The translations under genes and the position numbers were made by a program. The notes below the pieces were generated by a model. That model was not told the DNA's origin. It saw only the letters and a list, made by a program, of their open reading frames with translations, and ran no database searches. From Bryobacter aggregatus MPL3 (lineage in GTDB: Bacteria; Acidobacteriota; Terriglobia; Bryobacterales; Bryobacteraceae): a DNA stretch of 64,000 bases. Positions within the stretch are counted from its first letter, which is position 1, and every line of letters starts with the position of its first letter. Of this stretch, positions 35,509 to 44,293 are shown piece after piece. The stretch spans positions 1,550,001 to 1,614,000 of the forward strand of contig NZ_JNIF01000003.1 of assembly GCF_000702445.1 (NCBI RefSeq), given 5' to 3'.

Positions 35509-38200
35509 CCCCACCCGAAGCGTCCGGCTGCGGGTCAATTTGCGGCCGGAGCTTCGCGCCAGCCGGGACCTGGGAAATCTCGCGGCCACAGAGGTTCTCG
35601 ATTCGATTGAGATCCGCTTTGGAAGGTCCAGCGAGCAGCAAGCCGACATGGACCGGCTGCTCGAAGAACTGCACAAGCCGAGTTCGCCAAACTTTCATCG
35701 TTGGCTCAAGCCGGAGGAATATGCCGATCGCTTCGGCGCCTCAGTGGCCGATGTCGCCAAGCTCCGGGCCTGGCTTGAATCGGAAGGCTTCTCCCTGCGC
35801 TATCTTTCGAAATCGCGCAGCTACCTCACCGTCTCAGGGCCGGTGTCGAGCGTACGGCGCGCCTTCAAAACAGAACTCCATCGCTTTGAAGTAGACGGAC
35901 GCCGCCACTTCTCGCACACCGGGATCCCGGAAGTGCCGGAGGCTTTCGCCTCGATGGTGCTCGATATCGAAGGGCTGCATGACTTTCTGCCGCAATCGCA
36001 GATCCGCCAGCGCTCCTTGCCGCTTCCCGAAACCACGAATTCCAGCGGCGCTCACTATCTCAGCCCTGACGACTTCGCGCAGATCTACAATCTGAAGCCT
36101 GCCTATGAGAACGGCATTGACGGCAGCGGCCAGAAGATCGTGATTGTCGGACAATCGACCATCGACCTGCGCGACATGCAAAGTTTCCGCAAGCGCTACA
36201 ACTTGCCGGCAAACGATCCCGAACAGATCCTCTATGCCGGCTCGCCCAACCCTGGCGTGACCTCCTCACAGGAGGAAGCAAACCTCGACCTGCAGTGGGC
36301 CGCCGCCGTCGCGCGCAACGCCAAGATTTACTACGTCTATGGGCGCAGTGCGTTTAGCGCGGTCGCCTATGCCGTCGAGCAGAACTATGCGCCGATCATC
36401 AGCGCCAGCTTTAGCGGCGGTTGCGAGGCGAGTAATTCCTTTGCCACCCTTGCTTCTCTTCGCCTGCTGGCCCAGCAGGCCAATGTCCAGGGCATCACCT
36501 GGGTGAACTCTTCTGGCGATGCCGGCCCAGCAGGTTGCGATGCGAACGGAACCGCGATCGCGCAAAATGGCTTGTCCTTGCGCATCCCTTCGAGTACGCC
36601 GGAGATCACCTCGGTTGGCGGAACAGAGTTGAATGACCGGGGCGGCACTTACTGGAGAAGTACGAACGACGCGAATCTGGCCTCGGCGCTTTCGTATATC
36701 CCGGAAGTTCCCTGGAATGAGAGTGCCGCCACCAATCGCCTGCTCGCCGGTGGCGGAGGCATCAGCAACTTCCATCCCCGCCCGCCTTGGCAGGCAGGCC
36801 CGGGAGTGGGCACCGAGCTGTATCGCAAATCTCCCGATGTAGCCTTTGCGGCCTCCTCCTATAACGGCTACTACGTGATCTATCAGGGTACGGGGTATAT
36901 CTTCTCGGGCACCAGCGCCTCAGCCCCCGCCTTTGCCGGAATCCTGGCGCTGGTGCTGCAGACCACCGGGCAAAATGGATTGGGGAACGCCAACCGGCTG
37001 CTCTATCCCTTGGCGCAGACCAATCCTGAGGTTTTTCATGACGTCGCCACTGGCGATACCTTCATGCCCTGCTCCCAGGATGCGCCCGATTGCCGGAACG
37101 GCAAGATGGGCTATGCAGCGGGCGCGGGTTATGACATGTCGACCGGACTCGGGTCGGTGGACGTCGCCAAGCTGCTCGCAGCCTGGCCGCAGCAGAATGC
37201 GGCCAAGTCTCTCATTACGCTGTCCAGCAGCAAGGATCCGGTCTATGCACAGCCGGACACAAGCGGCCTCATCTGGACCTATACCCTGACCTTGAAGGAA
37301 CATGCCGGAGTGGCCGCGGAGATCCGCTACTTCCGCATCAACGGCGAAGACAATACAAGCCAGATCCGGAGCTTCTTTGGCAGCAGCACCCTGCCCGCCA
37401 ATGGAGCGCTGAGCACCGGACTGAGCGCACGGGGCCTGAGCGCTCCGCTGGTGCGCACCTACGAGATCGGGGGGACCGATGCGAACGGCGCCGACTGGAC
37501 CCAAACCCTCTATCTGCCCTTCTATCCCCTCCCGGTGACGCCCACCATTGGCGGGGTGGCAAATGGCGCTTCCTTTTCCCAAAGCGTCGCCCCCGGCGGC
37601 GTGCTCAGCGTCTTTGGCGCCAATCTCGCGGAAAGAACCCAGGCGGCGGCCGCCGTTCCGCTCTTAACGTTCATGGGAGCGATTTCGGCGACAATCAACG
37701 GCGTCAGCGCTCCGTTCTACTACGTGTCTCCGAGCCAGGTGAATCTACAGATTCCGTTCACCACAGCGCCGGGCACCGCGGAACTGATTCTCGGCTTCCT
37801 CCAGGGCAATGCGGCGCGCTACACCTTCAACGTCCAATCGGTCGCCCCGGGCATCTTTACCGACGGCAACCGCTTCACGGTGCCGCAAACCAGTTGTGGC
37901 CGGGGCGAGACCTGTATCCTGTTTATCACCGGACAAGGCGCGGTCAGCCCGGCGCTTGCCACGGGCGCGGCGCCAAGCGCCAACAGCAGCATCGCCAATC
38001 TTCCGAAACCAATGGCTCCCGTCTCGATGACGATCGGCGAGGTTCCGGCCAGAATCGAGTTCGCCGGCATTCCGCCCAGCCTCGTCGGCGTAATGCAGCT
38101 CAACTTCACCGTTGCTGCCAATACGCCATCAGGAACCCAGCAGGTGATCGTAAAAGTGGGGAACACCGAGAGCGCGGCCGCGAAAATCAACGTGAACTGA
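35429..38200 (+). CDS. Secreted S53 (sedolisin/kumamolisin) protease with Solibacter-type C-terminal domain
   Basis: Secreted acid serine-carboxyl protease of 923 residues. The signal peptide MKFALLLLPLLATPLFAQ sets the start. An activation pro-domain (about 45-190) precedes the S53 catalytic domain (about 205-585). The triad is complete: E283 and D287 in EEANLDLQW, S496 in FSGTSASAPAF, and the oxyanion D364 in NSSGDAGPAG. A Ca-site motif, GYDMSTGLGSVD, follows. The last 220 residues form a TIGR03437-type domain (VANGASFSQSVAPGGVLSVFG). The gene starts 80 bp before the ypdA stop. Likely role: extracellular protein breakdown at low pH. Confidence 0.93.
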   Translation: MKFALLLLPLLATPLFAQRNLVTKPLDPTRSVRLRVNLRPELRASRDLGNLAATEVLDSIEIRFGRSSEQQADMDRLLEELHKPSSPNFHRWLKPEEYADRFGASVADVAKLRAWLESEGFSLRYLSKSRSYLTVSGPVSSVRRAFKTELHRFEVDGRRHFSHTGIPEVPEAFASMVLDIEGLHDFLPQSQIRQRSLPLPETTNSSGAHYLSPDDFAQIYNLKPAYENGIDGSGQKIVIVGQSTIDLRDMQSFRKRYNLPANDPEQILYAGSPNPGVTSSQEEANLDLQWAAAVARNAKIYYVYGRSAFSAVAYAVEQNYAPIISASFSGGCEASNSFATLASLRLLAQQANVQGITWVNSSGDAGPAGCDANGTAIAQNGLSLRIPSSTPEITSVGGTELNDRGGTYWRSTNDANLASALSYIPEVPWNESAATNRLLAGGGGISNFHPRPPWQAGPGVGTELYRKSPDVAFAASSYNGYYVIYQGTGYIFSGTSASAPAFAGILALVLQTTGQNGLGNANRLLYPLAQTNPEVFHDVATGDTFMPCSQDAPDCRNGKMGYAAGAGYDMSTGLGSVDVAKLLAAWPQQNAAKSLITLSSSKDPVYAQPDTSGLIWTYTLTLKEHAGVAAEIRYFRINGEDNTSQIRSFFGSSTLPANGALSTGLSARGLSAPLVRTYEIGGTDANGADWTQTLYLPFYPLPVTPTIGGVANGASFSQSVAPGGVLSVFGANLAERTQAAAAVPLLTFMGAISATINGVSAPFYYVSPSQVNLQIPFTTAPGTAELILGFLQGNAARYTFNVQSVAPGIFTDGNRFTVPQTSCGRGETCILFITGQGAVSPALATGAAPSANSSIANLPKPMAPVSMTIGEVPARIEFAGIPPSLVGVMQLNFTVAANTPSGTQQVIVKVGNTESAAAKINVN

Positions 38201-38233
38201 GCGCTCCCGTCCAGAGGAACATAGAATAGCTGC

Positions 38234-39082
38234 ATGCTATCTCGCAGACAATTCACGGCTGGCGTGCTCGCCACGGCCGGAGCGGCCAGTCTTTCGGCGG
38301 CCAAAATCAACTCCACATTCAAGGGCGTCACCATCGGCGCTCAAAGCTATAGCTTCCGCGACGGCGATCTCGACAAAGCGATTGCGTCCATGAAGGAAAT
38401 CGGCATCGGCTCCGTCGAACTCTGGAGCGGCCACGTCGAACCGAAGATGCAACGCAACGAACTGCGCAACTGGCGCGAGACTGTTGCGCTGAGCCACTTC
38501 GAACAGGTGCGCAAGAAACTCGACGACGCAGGCATTCAGCTCTGGGCCTACAACTACAGCTTCCGCGATGACTTCTCGGACAAAGAAATGGCCCGCGGCT
38601 TCGAGTTTGCCAAGGCGCTTGGCGTCACCCGCCTGACGGCCTCCTCCAATGTCAGCACTGCCGCCCGCATCGATCCCTATGCCTCGAAGGCGAAGGTCTA
38701 TGTCGGCATGCACAACCATTCGAACCTCCGGCCGAATGAGTTTGCCACCGCCGAGAACTTTGCCGAAGCGATGAAGGGCAAGAGCAAGTACATTGCGGTG
38801 AATCTCGACATCGGCCACTTTGTTGCCGCAGGCTTCGATCCCATCGAGTATCTGCCGAAGATCGCGCCGCATGTGGTTTCGCTGCACATCAAGGATCGCA
38901 AGAAGAACCAGGGCGCCAATGTCGTGTTTGGGGAAGGCGATACGCCCATCCACCAGGTGCTGCAACTGATGGCTGCCAAGAAGTACAAGTTCCCCGCCAA
39001 CATCGAATACGAGTACAAGGGCGCCGACACGCTCACCGAAGTGAAGAAGTGCTTCGAGTACTGCAAAAAGGGTCTCGCCTAA
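38234..39082 (+). CDS. Tat-exported sugar phosphate isomerase/epimerase (TIM barrel)
   Basis: Xylose-isomerase-like TIM-barrel protein of 282 residues. A twin-arginine signal (MLSRRQFTAGVLATAGAASLSAA) sends it to the periplasm. Candidate metal ligands are the Glu in VELWSG, His in VGMHNHSN, Asp/His in VNLDIGHF, His in SLHIKDRKK and Glu in IEYEYKG. This family isomerises or epimerises sugars or inositols; the substrate is unknown. A second Tat-exported gene follows after 2 bp. It is one of four such TIM-barrel genes in the window. Confidence 0.88.
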   Translation: MLSRRQFTAGVLATAGAASLSAAKINSTFKGVTIGAQSYSFRDGDLDKAIASMKEIGIGSVELWSGHVEPKMQRNELRNWRETVALSHFEQVRKKLDDAGIQLWAYNYSFRDDFSDKEMARGFEFAKALGVTRLTASSNVSTAARIDPYASKAKVYVGMHNHSNLRPNEFATAENFAEAMKGKSKYIAVNLDIGHFVAAGFDPIEYLPKIAPHVVSLHIKDRKKNQGANVVFGEGDTPIHQVLQLMAAKKYKFPANIEYEYKGADTLTEVKKCFEYCKKGLA

Positions 39083-39084
39083 CC

Positions 39085-39978
39085 ATGAACCAGCACGCAG
39101 GCTCGCGCCGCACCTTTCTCGCCGCCCTGGCGGCAAGCATGCCTCTCGGCGCGGCCGGGCCTGCGCTGACCGCCACCCAGGTGGTGGAAAAGATCCAAGC
39201 AGCCGTCGGTGTACCGTGGCGCACGGAGACGGTGGACAAAATTGTCGCTGGCTCGCCCGAGGTGGCGGTGCAGGGCATCGCGACCACGATGATGGCCACG
39301 CTCGAGGTCTGCCAGCGCGCCGCAGCCGCCGGCAAGAACTTCGTCATCACCCATGAGCCCACCTACTACACCCATCTCGACCGCTTTGCGGGCATGGAAA
39401 AAGACCCCGCCTTCCAGTTCAAGGATGAGTTTCTGCGCAAAAACAAAATGGCCGTGTTCCGTTTTCACGATCATTGGCATGCGCGCCGGCCCGATGGCAT
39501 CCAGACCGGCATGCTGCGGGATCTCGGCTGGGAAAAGCATCTGGACCCGAACAACTCGCGCCGCCTCAACTTCCCCGGCCTCAAGCTCTCCAGCTTTGCC
39601 AAGGAAATCGAAGCCAAATTGCAGATTCGCACCATGCGCGTCGTCGGCGATCCGGATCTGATCGTCAACACCGTAGCGGCGAATTGGGGCTATGGCTCCT
39701 TTGAGGGAGGCCTGCGCAGCATGGCCCAACCGAATGTTGACGTGCTGATCGTCGGCGAGTGCCGCGAATGGGAACTGGTGGAGTATGCGCAGGATTTGAT
39801 TGCCTCGGGGCAGAAGAAAGCGCTCATCGTGCTAGGCCACGTCGTCTCCGAGCAGGCAGGCATGAAGTACTGCGCCGAATGGCTGAAGGACGTTGTTCCC
39901 GGCCTTCCCATCGAATTCATCGCGGCGGCGGAGCCCTTTTGGCATCCCGACAAGCCATTTGCAATAAAGCGGCCTTAA
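39085..39978 (+). CDS. Tat-exported NIF3/DUF34-like protein
   Basis: Protein of 297 residues with a Tat signal (GSRRTFLAALAASMPLGAAG). The rest resembles the NIF3/DUF34 dinuclear-metal family: FVITHEPTYYTHLDR corresponds to the first ligand block, with the usual THHP as THEP, and GHVVSEQAGMKYCAEWL to the final HxxxE block. Two of the expected ligands are therefore visible, and one His of the first pair is replaced by Glu. NIF3 proteins are normally cytoplasmic, so export is unusual. It follows the TIM-barrel gene by 2 bp and is probably functionally tied to it. Confidence 0.75.
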   Translation: MNQHAGSRRTFLAALAASMPLGAAGPALTATQVVEKIQAAVGVPWRTETVDKIVAGSPEVAVQGIATTMMATLEVCQRAAAAGKNFVITHEPTYYTHLDRFAGMEKDPAFQFKDEFLRKNKMAVFRFHDHWHARRPDGIQTGMLRDLGWEKHLDPNNSRRLNFPGLKLSSFAKEIEAKLQIRTMRVVGDPDLIVNTVAANWGYGSFEGGLRSMAQPNVDVLIVGECREWELVEYAQDLIASGQKKALIVLGHVVSEQAGMKYCAEWLKDVVPGLPIEFIAAAEPFWHPDKPFAIKRP

Positions 39979-40037
39979 TTCTTGCCACAATCCTAAAGCT
40001 CAGCCCCTAAGCGCTCGATGAAACTTACTGGAGCAGT

Positions 40038-41765
40038 ATGGCCAGTGCCGTCCATCGGGTAGAGCCCTCAACCGTCCTCGCAAATGCCGCGCATATCCTC
40101 AAGGAGCCGGTGCGCCGTCCCTTGTCGCATATGGCGCAGTGGCTCTCGCCGTTGTCCGATGGTCTGGAGAAGCAATTCGTCGCCCGGCTGAAGGCGCTTC
40201 GCTTTGAATCCCGCCAAGTGCAGGCGCTGATTGCAATCACCACCGGCACCGCCGCGCGGGTTCTGGGCCCGGCCAAGGGCAACCGCAAGTCAATTCTTGA
40301 GTTTCTCGAGCAGGTGGAATACAGTGGCCGCCGTCTGGCGAAGCTGAATCTGCCCCCTAGCGGCATCCAACTCGCCTTGCAGGAATACGATAAGGTTCTG
40401 TTGCCGCTGATCGCCCGTCTTGGGCCCGAGCGTGCCGCTGAATTCCGTTGGGCCAACGAGCAACTCCATTTCTGCGTCCTGCTCACCCTCAATAACGCTT
40501 ATTACCAGGTCCGCGAGAGCGAAACCCAGGCCTACAACGAGCTCTTCCGCATTGAGCTGGAGAGCCGGAGTCTGCATGAGTTGCTACGGCGTTTTCTGAC
40601 CACCCTCGCCACGCTGTACCACGCCGACAGCGCTTGCCTGTTTTTCCTCGACAAGAACGACCAGGTGTTGGTGCCGATGGCCTTTGTCGGAGTCGGCAGC
40701 AAAACACCGCCGCATCTGGTATCGAATGAGCCCAAGCTGACGGCGGCACTCAGTTCTGCCTTTTGCGTTGAGGAAGGGGGTCCCAATTCCGAACTCATTC
40801 TTGACCGGCGCACCCGCAACAAATACACCACCTGCTGGAGTGTGCCGCTCCTGGATGGCTCCCGTTTGCGCGGGGTCATGCAGTTCCGCTTCCGCAAAAC
40901 CTATGAGTGGCTGCCCCGGGAACAGGAAATGCTTGAAGTAGCCGGCGAGCGCTGTCTGATGGCGGCGGCCAAGGCTCGCCTGATGGAAGATCTGGCGGCG
41001 CGCGAGGAGCAAGTGCGGCGTCTGGCGGAGCGGATGCTGCAAGTCGAGGAGATGGAGCGGCGCCGGATCAGCCGGGAGCTGCACGATGAGGCAGGGCAGT
41101 CGATGCTCTGCATTCGCCTGCAACTCGAAATGATCGAGGGCAACCTGGGGCCCAAAGAAAACGAACTCAAGGGCAAACTCCAGGAAACGCGCGATCTCAC
41201 TGAGCGCACGATTCTCGAGATCCGCCGGTTGATCGCCGCCCTGAGCCCCGCCGTGCTCGAGCAATTGGGTCTGGGCGCCGCGCTCCGGCAACTGGTGAGC
41301 CGCTTTAGCCGGGTCCACACCGCGCGAGTGAAACTGGCGCTATCGCGGATGGGGAAACTACCTAAGAAGACGGAAGTGATTCTCTATCGGCTTGTTCAGG
41401 AATGTATGAACAACGTTGCGAAACATTCTCAGGCTTCTCATGTAAACATTTCGCTCGAAAGTGCCGATGGAGTGTTAAGGCTGAACGTCGAAGACGATGG
41501 CATTGGCTTCGAGGTAGAGGAGGCTCTATCCCGTAGGGATTCCTACGGTTTGGCTGGGTTGCGCGAACGCGTAGCACTCTTAGGTGGCAAGTTCTATGTC
41601 GAGAGCCATCCGAGATTGCCCGGAAAAGACGGAGGAAATAAGGCAGACACCCCAGTGTCCCGCCTGAATGAATCCGTGGCCCGCGGAGGAATGAAGTTCA
41701 AAGGCCGTTTTCGGAAAGGGACTCGAATTCATATCGAGTTGCCGCTGTTGCGTGAAGTGAACTAG
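40038..41765 (+). CDS. Soluble sensor histidine kinase (GAF-HisKA_3-HATPase, NarX/DegS type)
   Basis: Kinase of 575 residues with no membrane segment. An all-helical N-terminal region (about 40-170) of unknown type precedes a GAF domain (about 175-325), a short coiled coil and the HisKA_3 dimerisation domain with phospho-acceptor H349 in RRRISRELHDEAGQSM. The HATPase domain has N-box QECMNNVAKHSQA and DDGIGF plus GLAGLRERVALLGG. GGAG at 40030-40033 supports the ATG. A LuxR-type response regulator follows after 30 bp, a standard pair. The signal is probably cytosolic; the N-terminal helices could be a sensor in their own right. Confidence 0.93.
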   Translation: MASAVHRVEPSTVLANAAHILKEPVRRPLSHMAQWLSPLSDGLEKQFVARLKALRFESRQVQALIAITTGTAARVLGPAKGNRKSILEFLEQVEYSGRRLAKLNLPPSGIQLALQEYDKVLLPLIARLGPERAAEFRWANEQLHFCVLLTLNNAYYQVRESETQAYNELFRIELESRSLHELLRRFLTTLATLYHADSACLFFLDKNDQVLVPMAFVGVGSKTPPHLVSNEPKLTAALSSAFCVEEGGPNSELILDRRTRNKYTTCWSVPLLDGSRLRGVMQFRFRKTYEWLPREQEMLEVAGERCLMAAAKARLMEDLAAREEQVRRLAERMLQVEEMERRRISRELHDEAGQSMLCIRLQLEMIEGNLGPKENELKGKLQETRDLTERTILEIRRLIAALSPAVLEQLGLGAALRQLVSRFSRVHTARVKLALSRMGKLPKKTEVILYRLVQECMNNVAKHSQASHVNISLESADGVLRLNVEDDGIGFEVEEALSRRDSYGLAGLRERVALLGGKFYVESHPRLPGKDGGNKADTPVSRLNESVARGGMKFKGRFRKGTRIHIELPLLREVN

Positions 41766-41795
41766 AAACCCGACGTATTTGGGAGGCAGTACAGC

Positions 41796-42461
41796 ATGGC
41801 AAAGATCCGAATCCTATTGGCAGACGACCACACACTATTCCGCCAGGGGATTAAAACACTGATCAACGCAGAAGCGGACATGGAAGTGGTGGCGGAGGCC
41901 TCCAACGGTGGCGACGCCGTGGATCGGGGCGCTGAAGTCCGTCCCGACCTCGTCCTCATGGACATCGGAATGCCGGGCCTCAGCAGCTTTGAGGCAACGC
42001 GCCAGATCAAGAAGAATCGTCCGGAAACCAAGGTCCTGTTTCTGACGATGTATGACGACGAAGATTATCTCGTGGAAGGGATGGAAGTGGGCGCCAGCGG
42101 CTATGTCCTGAAAGATAGTCCTTCAGGCCAGTTGGTCAGCGCCATTCGCGACATCTGCCGCGGAGGTAGTTACCTGAGTCCGCGCATGCTCAGCCAACTC
42201 GTCGACGACTTCCGCAGCCGCATCAAGAGCGCCAACCGGCTGCCCCGCTTTGCCACCCTCACCACCCGGGAGCGCGAAGTGCTGAAAATGCTGGCCGAAG
42301 GCAACAGCGTCAAGGAAATTGCCTGTGACCTCAACCTGAGCGTCAAAACGGTGGAAGCGCACAAGTTCAATCTCATGCGCAAGCTCGATATCCACAACAA
42401 GGCGCAGCTCGTGCAGTACGCCATCCAGAAAAAGATCATCAAGATTCCGAATCTGGTTTAG
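41796..42461 (+). CDS. NarL/FixJ-family response regulator
   Basis: Transcription factor of 221 residues. The REC domain has acidic pocket D10/D11, phospho-acceptor D56 in LVLMDIGMPG and the switch K in VLKDSP. The C-terminal LuxR-type HTH (about 150-215) reads LTTREREVLKMLAEGNSVKEIA and VKTVEAHKFNLMRKLDIHN. GGGAGG lies upstream of the ATG. It is the cognate regulator of the kinase immediately before it. Possible targets include the Tat-exported TIM-barrel genes that follow, but no binding site was identified. Confidence 0.94.
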   Translation: MAKIRILLADDHTLFRQGIKTLINAEADMEVVAEASNGGDAVDRGAEVRPDLVLMDIGMPGLSSFEATRQIKKNRPETKVLFLTMYDDEDYLVEGMEVGASGYVLKDSPSGQLVSAIRDICRGGSYLSPRMLSQLVDDFRSRIKSANRLPRFATLTTREREVLKMLAEGNSVKEIACDLNLSVKTVEAHKFNLMRKLDIHNKAQLVQYAIQKKIIKIPNLV

Positions 42462-42494
42462 CACCAGCTGGATCGGTACCGATACAATCGCGAT

Positions 42495-43418
42495 GTGCAA
42501 CGCCGTGATTTTCTAAAGATCAGCCCAGTTCTCGCAGGGCAAGCATTCCCAGCCTCCGCGGCTCCCGTCGCGGAGGCTTTGCTCATTGGAGGCCCTGTCT
42601 TTCTCAAATCCGACGATCCAGCCGAGCTCGCCCGCGAACACCGGCGCCTCGGCTACAGTGCCGCCTATTGCCCCCCGGTCCGGATCCACGAAAAAGAACG
42701 GCTCCGCGCCATCGAAGCAGCCTATGCCAAGGAGCGCGTTGTCATCGCCGAAGTCGGCGCCTGGAAGAATCTGCTCGACATCGACCCCGCCAAGCGAAAA
42801 GAAAACTTCGACTATGTGGTGGAGCGGATGGCCATTGCCGACGAGATCGGCGCCCGCTGCTGTGTCGACATCGCCGGCAGCTACAGCGAGAAGAGCTGGT
42901 ACGGACCCCACCCGAAAAATCTCTCGAAAGAGGGCTTCGACGCCACGGTCGAGAATTGCCGCCGCATTCTCGATCAGGTCAAACCGAAGCGCAGCTTCTT
43001 CACCGTCGAGGTGATGGGCTGGATCCACCCCGATTCGCCCGACAGCTATCTGCGACTGATCAAAGCCGTCGACCGCAAGGGCTTCGCCGTGCATCTCGAT
43101 GTCTGCAACGCGATCAATTCCCCCAGCAAGTTTTACAATTCGGGCGCCTTGATCGACGAGTGGTTCCGCAAGCTCGGTCCGCACATCCGCAGTTGCCACG
43201 CCAAGGACCTCGAGTGGATCGTCGAGTTGAATCTGCATTTCCTTGAAGTCATCCCCGGCCGGGGCCAAGTGGACTACCACTCCTATCTGCGTGGCCTGCG
43301 CAGTCTCCAAACACCCGCCCCACTCATGCTCGAACATTTGAAAACAGCCGATGAATACCGGGAAGGCTTCGTCTACATTAAGAAGATTGCCGGTGAGTTA
43401 AATTACCCACTGGCCTGA
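42495..43418 (+). CDS. Tat-exported sugar phosphate isomerase/epimerase (TIM barrel)
   Basis: Protein of 307 residues starting at GTG. A compact Tat signal (MQRRDFLKISPVLAGQAFPASAA) precedes a xylose-isomerase-like barrel with candidate ligands Glu in FTVEVMGW, Asp in VHLDVCN, His in RSCHAKDLEW and Glu in LMLEHLK. An alternative cytoplasmic start is unlikely because the RRDFLK motif is canonical. It lies 33 bp after the response regulator and 11 bp before another gene of the same family. The substrate is unknown. Confidence 0.87.
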   Translation: MQRRDFLKISPVLAGQAFPASAAPVAEALLIGGPVFLKSDDPAELAREHRRLGYSAAYCPPVRIHEKERLRAIEAAYAKERVVIAEVGAWKNLLDIDPAKRKENFDYVVERMAIADEIGARCCVDIAGSYSEKSWYGPHPKNLSKEGFDATVENCRRILDQVKPKRSFFTVEVMGWIHPDSPDSYLRLIKAVDRKGFAVHLDVCNAINSPSKFYNSGALIDEWFRKLGPHIRSCHAKDLEWIVELNLHFLEVIPGRGQVDYHSYLRGLRSLQTPAPLMLEHLKTADEYREGFVYIKKIAGELNYPLA

Positions 43419-43429
43419 GGAGAATTCCA

Positions 43430-44293
43430 ATGAATCGACGTGACCTGATCGCAGCTGGAGTGGCGAGTTTCATGGCAGGGAGCGCCCAAGCGGCGCGATT
43501 GCCGATCAAGAAGGCAGTGCTCGGCAGCATGCTGCCGAAAGCTCTTCCAGACTGGAAGAGTAAATTTGCAGTCGGCAAGGATGCTGGCTTTACACACATC
43601 GAGATGGGCACCGTCGAGGACCCCAAAGAGGAAGCGGAAATCGCCAAGGCCTCAGCCGACACCGGACTCAAGATCCATGGCGTGATGAACGCCGCTCACT
43701 GGAAATACCCGCTGAACTCGAGCAATTCTTCCGTGGTCGAAGAGAGCATGAAGGGCATGCGCACCAGCCTGCGCAACGCCAAGGCCTGGGGCGCCAGCAC
43801 CGTCCTGCTTGTGCCTGGCGTCGTCAGCGCCACAGAGCCTTATGGCGAGGCCATGACCCGCAGCGCCAAGCAGATCAAAATTCTTCTGCCCGAATATGAG
43901 AAGGCCAAGGTCATCATCGCCGTCGAGAATGTTTGGAATAAGTTTCTACTCAGCCCGCTTGAGATGGCCAGCTACGTCGATCAGTTCCGCTCGCCCTATC
44001 TCTGGAACTATCTTGATGTCGGCAACATCGTCCTCACCGGCTATCCACAGGACTGGATCCGCACCATGGGCAAGAAGCGCATCGCCAAGGTCCACATCAA
44101 GGATTTCCGCTTTAAAAACCGGGTTGCCGAGTTTGTCGACCTCTGGGATGGAGAGATCGATTGGAAGGCTGTCCACCAGGCTTTTACCGACATCGGCTAT
44201 GACGGCGTGGCGACGGTGGAGTTGCGCGGTGGAGATGCGGCTTACTTAGCTGACGTGAGCAAGCGATTCGACCGTATCCTAGAAGGTGCATGA
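43430..44293 (+). CDS. Tat-exported sugar phosphate isomerase/epimerase (TIM barrel)
   Basis: Protein of 287 residues with Tat signal MNRRDLIAAGVASFMAGSAQAA. Candidate metal ligands are Glu in IAVENVWNK, Asp in YLDVGN, His in VHIKDF and Glu in VELRGG, the usual E/D/H/E set. GAGGAG precedes the ATG at good spacing. The stop overlaps the sppA start by ATGA. Together with the preceding gene it probably processes an external sugar or cyclitol in the periplasm; this is inference. Confidence 0.88.
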   Translation: MNRRDLIAAGVASFMAGSAQAARLPIKKAVLGSMLPKALPDWKSKFAVGKDAGFTHIEMGTVEDPKEEAEIAKASADTGLKIHGVMNAAHWKYPLNSSNSSVVEESMKGMRTSLRNAKAWGASTVLLVPGVVSATEPYGEAMTRSAKQIKILLPEYEKAKVIIAVENVWNKFLLSPLEMASYVDQFRSPYLWNYLDVGNIVLTGYPQDWIRTMGKKRIAKVHIKDFRFKNRVAEFVDLWDGEIDWKAVHQAFTDIGYDGVATVELRGGDAAYLADVSKRFDRILEGA

